9,027 nt of DNA from Ramlibacter sp. (GTDB lineage: Bacteria; Pseudomonadota; Gammaproteobacteria; Burkholderiales; Burkholderiaceae), in contig JACMQP010000582.1 of NCBI GenBank assembly GCA_014376915.1, positions 1 through 9,027 on the forward strand, written 5' to 3'. Shown piece by piece: positions 5,422 to 9,027 of the stretch. The position numbers and the translations under genes were made by a program. Positions within the stretch are counted from its first letter, which is position 1. Each line of letters opens with the position of its first letter. The notes below the pieces were generated by a model, which ran no database searches, was not told the DNA's origin, and saw only the letters and a list, made by a program, of their open reading frames with translations.

Positions 5422-8262
5422 TCACTGGCCGCGCGCAAGTCTTTCCAGCAGCGCTTCAACGGTATTCATGTCGGCCGGCTTGGTCAGGTGATGATCGAAG
5501 CCGGCTTCGCTGGAGCGTTCGCGGTCCTCGCGCGTGCCCCATCCGGTGAGCGCGACCAGGATGGCGCGCTCGACCCCGGGGGTCACGCGCAGCCGGCGCG
5601 CCACTTCGTAGCCGTTCATGCCGGGCAGCCCGATGTCCAGGAACACCACCTGCGGGTGGAATTGGGCGGCCATCGCGATTGCCTGGTGACCGTCGTTGGC
5701 GACGCGTGTGACGTGGCCGCTCATCTCGAGCAGCGCCGACAGCGTGTCGGCGGCATCGATGTTGTCGTCCACCACCAGCACGCGCAGCCCCACGTCGGCG
5801 GCGGCCGACGCCTCCGGCGCTGCGACCGGCGCGCGAGCTGGTGCCGACGCGTGGGCCAGCGCAACGGCGGCAGGCCGCTGATCCTGTTCAGGCAACACCA
5901 GCGGTAGCCGGACGGTGAAGGTGCTGCCCCGGCCGACGCCTTCGCTGGCTGCGTTGACGGTGCCGCCGTGCAACTCGATCAACCGCCGCACCAGCGACAG
6001 GCCGATGCCCAAGCCGCCCTGCGCCCGTTCCATGTTGCGTCCGACCTGGGTGAACATCTCGAACACCGTCGGCATCGCCGCCGGCGGAATGCCGATGCCG
6101 GTGTCGGTGACGGCGATCACGACGAAGCCGTCGTCGCGATGCGCCGCCAAGCCGATCCGGCCGCGCGCCGGCGTGTACTTGGCGGCGTTGTTCAGGAGGT
6201 TGCTCACCACCTGCGCGACCCGGGTCAGGTCCACTTCCAGCAGCAGCGCCTCGTCGGGAATCTGCACCAGCAGCTCATGGCGGCCGGCCTCGATCAGCGG
6301 CATGCTGGTTTCCACCGCGCTGGCGATGACGGTCTGCAGGTCGACCTGCTCCTTTTTGAGGTCGACCTTGCCGGTGGAGATGCGGGCGATGTCGAGCAAG
6401 TCGTCGACCAGGCGCACCATGTGGGTCACCTGCCGTTCCATCATGCTGCGGGTGCGCTCCACTGCCTGCGGATCGTTGGCCGACAGCCGCATCACCTGCA
6501 GCCCGCTGGACAGCGGTGCCAGCGGGTTGCGCAGCTCGTGTGCCAGAGTGGCCAGGAATTCGGTCTTGCGCCGGTCCGATTCGGCCAGCTCGCCGGCCAG
6601 CCGGCGCAGGTCGTCGTCGGCCCGCTTGCGGGCGGTGATGTCGTTGAACAGGACGGCCACGATCCGGCTGCCGGCTTCACCGAGACGGGCAGCGTAGACG
6701 TCGAACCAGCGACCCAGGGCCTTGGCTTCGTCCATGAAACGCACCGGCTCGCCGGTGCGTGCCACTTGGCCGTAGATGTCGAACCAGCCGGTTTCGTGCT
6801 CCGGCGCCAATTCCAGCATCCGCTTGCCTGCCGCATCCGGCAACCCGGACTGCTTGGCGAACGCCGGGTTGACCTCCAGGAAGCGGTAGTCGACCGGCTT
6901 GCCGCCGGCATCGGAGATCATTTCAATCAGGCAGAAACCCTCGTCGATCGCGTCGAACAAGGCGCGGTAGCGCTCCTCGCTCACGCGCAGCCGTTCCTGA
7001 AAGCGGTGCTGCTCGGTGATGTCGGCGGCCGTGCCCAGGATCCGTTGCGGCACGTTTTCCGACGCCGACTGGCGGCGGCCGCGGAATTCCAGCCAGCGCA
7101 CTTCGCGGTCCGGCTGGCGGAAGATCCGGCCGAGGAAGTGAAAAGGCTCGCCGCGTTCGACGGTGGCAGTCGCCGCGTCGCGGAACCCCTGCGCGTCCTC
7201 GGGGTGGACGTACTCGGACAGGAAGCGGGCACCGTTGATCGGCTCCGAATCGCGCGGCAAGCCGAACAGGTCGTACAGCCAGTCGTGTTCCCAGACCACC
7301 GTGTCGGTCGCCGTTTCCCACAGCCACACGCCCAAGCCGCCCGCCTCGGTGGCCAGCCGCACCCGCTCCTTGCTGGCATTGATCACTTCGGCCGCGGCCT
7401 CGGCTTCCTCGCGCCGGCCCTGCTCTCGCACCGTGGCCTCGTGTGCCAGTTCTGCTTCGCGCACCGCGGTGACGTCGTGCATCGAGACCACGGCGCCCAG
7501 CTTCTGGCCGTCCTCGTCGTGGAACGGCCGGCCGCTGACCACCACCGTGCGTGCCGGGCCGCCCTTGGGCGCGATCACCATGCGGCAGTCGCTCAGGTGC
7601 TCGCCGGCCAAGGCGCGCGCCAGCGGAATTTCCGCCGTCGGCAGCGGCGTGCTGGCATCTTCGCGGTACAGGTCATAGCCTGAGGCCCACTGCCCGGGCG
7701 GCAGGCCCTCCTGCGGCAGCCCGTGGAAGGTTCGCGTGGCGCGGTTGAACAGGGTGAGCGTGCCATCAGGTCCGCAGGCGACCACGCCGTCCTCGATCGC
7801 TTCCAGCACCGCGGCCAGGAACGCCCGTTCCTGGGAGGCGCGGCGCTCAGCGGCGCGCAGTTCGTCCTTGCCACGCTGCAATTCGATGAAGAACGCGACC
7901 TTGGCCTTGATGATGGCCGGCACCAGCGGCTTGGTGAGGAAGTCCACGGCGCCCATCGAATAGGCTTCCTCCACCGACAGTTCCGAGCCGTCGGCGGTCA
8001 CGAAGATGATCGGGGTCGAGCGGGAGCGGGGCCGCGAGCGGATCAGCTTGGCGGCTTCGAAGCCGTCCATGCCTGGCATCCGCACGTCCAGCAGGATTGC
8101 CGCGAAGTCCGCATCCTGGAGCTTGCGCAGCGCTTGCTCGCCGGAATCGGCGCGAACCAGCCGAGCCCCCAGGGGCTCCAGCACCACTTCCAGCGCCAGC
8201 AGATTGGCGGGCTCGTCGTCGACGAGAAGGACATTGACGCCGGAATTGGTTTGCACGATCAC
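5422..8262 (-). CDS. Hybrid sensor histidine kinase, REC-PAS-PAS-PAS-HisKA-HATPase-REC
   Basis: This 946-residue phosphorelay protein has no membrane segment, so it is probably cytosolic. Domains: REC1 about 10-128 (Asp15/Asp16, phosphoacceptor Asp59 in LLDVRMPGMDG, Thr89, Lys111); PAS1 about 148-268; a Glu/Arg/Ala-rich coil; PAS2 about 300-417 (GVWLWETATD, ending TAADITE); PAS3 about 428-545 (ending FNDITARKRADD); HisKA with His575 in LAHELRNPL; HATPase with N-box NLLNNAAKYT (688-697), DTGIGI (720-725), FEMF (734-737) and GGLGIGL (749-755); an Ala/Pro linker 790-824; REC2 about 826-943 (Asp832/Asp833, Asp876, Thr906, Lys928). All catalytic residues are present. The GTG at 8262 fits because REC1 begins just after it; a second GTG at 8256 is equally possible. 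There is no Hpt domain, output domain or adjacent response regulator, so the partner is unknown. Confidence 0.93.
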   Translation of the reverse strand: MIVQTNSGVNVLLVDDEPANLLALEVVLEPLGARLVRADSGEQALRKLQDADFAAILLDVRMPGMDGFEAAKLIRSRPRSRSTPIIFVTADGSELSVEEAYSMGAVDFLTKPLVPAIIKAKVAFFIELQRGKDELRAAERRASQERAFLAAVLEAIEDGVVACGPDGTLTLFNRATRTFHGLPQEGLPPGQWASGYDLYREDASTPLPTAEIPLARALAGEHLSDCRMVIAPKGGPARTVVVSGRPFHDEDGQKLGAVVSMHDVTAVREAELAHEATVREQGRREEAEAAAEVINASKERVRLATEAGGLGVWLWETATDTVVWEHDWLYDLFGLPRDSEPINGARFLSEYVHPEDAQGFRDAATATVERGEPFHFLGRIFRQPDREVRWLEFRGRRQSASENVPQRILGTAADITEQHRFQERLRVSEERYRALFDAIDEGFCLIEMISDAGGKPVDYRFLEVNPAFAKQSGLPDAAGKRMLELAPEHETGWFDIYGQVARTGEPVRFMDEAKALGRWFDVYAARLGEAGSRIVAVLFNDITARKRADDDLRRLAGELAESDRRKTEFLATLAHELRNPLAPLSSGLQVMRLSANDPQAVERTRSMMERQVTHMVRLVDDLLDIARISTGKVDLKKEQVDLQTVIASAVETSMPLIEAGRHELLVQIPDEALLLEVDLTRVAQVVSNLLNNAAKYTPARGRIGLAAHRDDGFVVIAVTDTGIGIPPAAMPTVFEMFTQVGRNMERAQGGLGIGLSLVRRLIELHGGTVNAASEGVGRGSTFTVRLPLVLPEQDQRPAAVALAHASAPARAPVAAPEASAAADVGLRVLVVDDNIDAADTLSALLEMSGHVTRVANDGHQAIAMAAQFHPQVVFLDIGLPGMNGYEVARRLRVTPGVERAILVALTGWGTREDRERSSEAGFDHHLTKPADMNTVEALLERLARGQ

Positions 8263-8271
8263 GGGACGGAA

Positions 8272-8287
8272 TAAACGCGTCAGTTTA
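8272..8287. promoter_or_regulatory. AT-rich pseudo-palindrome upstream of the sensor kinase
   Basis: TAAAC (8272-8276) and GTTTA (8283-8287) are perfect inverted 5-base arms around a 6-base spacer, 9 bases before the kinase GTG at 8262. It is an AT-rich island in an otherwise very GC-rich region and lies in the 64-bp gap after the CoA-transferase stop. It could be an operator or contain the -10 of a promoter for the kinase. No standard -35 with good spacing is evident. Confidence 0.3.
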
Positions 8288-8326
8288 AGCGCGATTGCCG
8301 CGCCAGGGCGTAGGTCGCCGCCGCCT

Positions 8327-9027
8327 TCACGCCATGCAATGCAGCGGCAGGTCGTGTTCCTGCGCGAGACGCGCGAGTTCGGCGCGGCTGCGGCCGGCAA
8401 AGAAGGCGGCGATGGCGCTGCGGGTCGCGGGCTCGAACATGGTCCCGGCGCCCCTCGCCTCGACGCCTGCCACCTTGCACAGCGAGGCCGCGAAATGCGG
8501 TTCCAGCGCCGCCACCGCCACCCGGCCGTCGCGGCACGGGTAAACGCAGTAGCCGGCGTGGCCCCCGCCGACGGCGCCATCGGGACGGGTCAGCCCCCAC
8601 TGCCGCGGCAGCGCGAGGTAGCCGACCGCATCGGCCAGCGCCACCTCAAAAAAGACGCCCTGCGGATGGTTCTCGCCGCTGCCGCCGTAGCGCTCGTTGC
8701 GCACCAGCGCAGCCTGCAGGACGGCCTCGCTGGCCAGCAGTGATCCGCCCATGTCGGCATACAGGGTGGCGGGCAGTTCCAGCCCCGACACCAACCCGTT
8801 GTCGGCGAGGTAGGTGAGGTCGTGGCCAGGCTCCTCGGCCCGCGCCCCGGTGGCGCCAACGATTGCCACCTGCGACAGTGCCGGATACAGCGTGTGCAGC
8901 TGCTTCCATTCGAGCCCGAGCTTGGCCAGCGCCGAGGGCCGGAACGAAGTCAGCAGCACGTCGGTCTTCGCCAGTTCGCGCTGCAGGATTTTTTGTCCGG
9001 CCTCGGTCTTGAGATCGGCCTCCAGCA
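8327..9027 (-). CDS. CaiB/BaiF family (class III) CoA transferase, 5' end missing
   Basis: Class III CoA transferases move CoA between carboxylic acids through an aspartyl-CoA thioester; relatives include formyl-CoA transferase and alpha-methylacyl-CoA racemase. The right edge cuts the gene's 5' end, leaving 232 C-terminal residues. Family marks: DLKTEAG at the start, TDVLLTSFRPSALAKLGL, GATG..AEEPGHDLTYLA, and LYADMGGSLLASEAVL, whose aspartate (codon 8755-8753) matches the catalytic Asp. The closing-domain segment GGGHAGYCVYPCRDGRVAVAALEPHF follows. Only about 35 residues then remain after the TMFEPATR segment, ending DLPLHCMA at TGA 8329-8327, so the C-terminal part is shorter than in the roughly 360-430-residue archetypes and this looks like a compact subfamily. 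It ends 64 bp before the kinase GTG on the same strand; no functional link is evident. Substrate unknown. Confidence 0.9.
   Translation of the reverse strand, partial: LEADLKTEAGQKILQRELAKTDVLLTSFRPSALAKLGLEWKQLHTLYPALSQVAIVGATGARAEEPGHDLTYLADNGLVSGLELPATLYADMGGSLLASEAVLQAALVRNERYGGSGENHPQGVFFEVALADAVGYLALPRQWGLTRPDGAVGGGHAGYCVYPCRDGRVAVAALEPHFAASLCKVAGVEARGAGTMFEPATRSAIAAFFAGRSRAELARLAQEHDLPLHCMA

Noticed and set aside
5968..7683. 571-codon plus-strand frame within the sensor-kinase region
   Set aside because: Antisense to PAS, HisKA and HATPase domains with intact motifs. Its His/Gln/Arg-rich translation has no family resemblance.
8263..8580. N-terminal extension of the kinase frame by about 106 codons
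   Set aside because: The extension overlaps the CoA-transferase coding sequence in another frame, has no domain, and REC1 begins immediately after the GTG at 8262.
1..9027. CRISPR arrays, insertion sequences, tRNA or rRNA genes, attachment sites
   Set aside because: No regularly spaced repeats, transposase motifs, terminal inverted repeats, CCA-ended cloverleaf sequences or rRNA-like sequence were recognised on either strand.

Overview
This is a very GC-rich bacterial window with dense genes and short intergenic gaps. The gene families (OlsB-like acyltransferase, large PAS hybrid histidine kinase, CaiB/BaiF CoA transferase, heme-oxygenase-like iron enzyme) suggest a proteobacterium, most likely a gamma- or betaproteobacterium such as the Xanthomonadales or Burkholderiales. 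That placement is inference from gene content and base composition; no rRNA or tRNA marker is present.

Layout from left to right: (1) the 3' part of a rhomboid intramembrane serine protease gene (+), cut by the window edge; (2) convergent to it, a two-gene minus-strand unit in which an OlsB-like N-acyltransferase (2668 down to 1922) is followed closely by a membrane-anchored ATP-grasp ligase-like protein (1878 down to 865); (3) a 122-bp divergent region; (4) two plus-strand genes, a PrmC/HemK-type SAM-dependent methyltransferase (2791-3744) and a heme-oxygenase-like iron-containing redox enzyme (3889-5382), separated by a hairpin-bearing spacer; (5) convergent to these, a 946-residue hybrid sensor kinase (8262 down to 5422) with the order REC-PAS-PAS-PAS-HisKA-HATPase-REC; (6) upstream of it on the same strand, the 3' part of a CaiB/BaiF family CoA transferase gene, cut by the right edge.

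How the genes work together: the only pair that reads as a functional unit is the acyltransferase plus ATP-grasp protein. An OlsB-type enzyme makes an N-acyl amino acid from acyl-ACP, and an ATP-grasp ligase could join the carboxylate of such a product (or another acid) to an amine. This suggests an amino-acid-containing lipid other than the usual ornithine lipid, since no OlsA-type O-acyltransferase is next to it. The divergent methyltransferase and iron-dependent oxygenase-like enzyme could modify such a product or be unrelated; the sequence does not decide. The sensor kinase looks like an orphan phosphorelay protein with no partner regulator in the window. No mobile element, CRISPR array, tRNA or rRNA was seen, and no gene-free stretch exceeds 300 bases.
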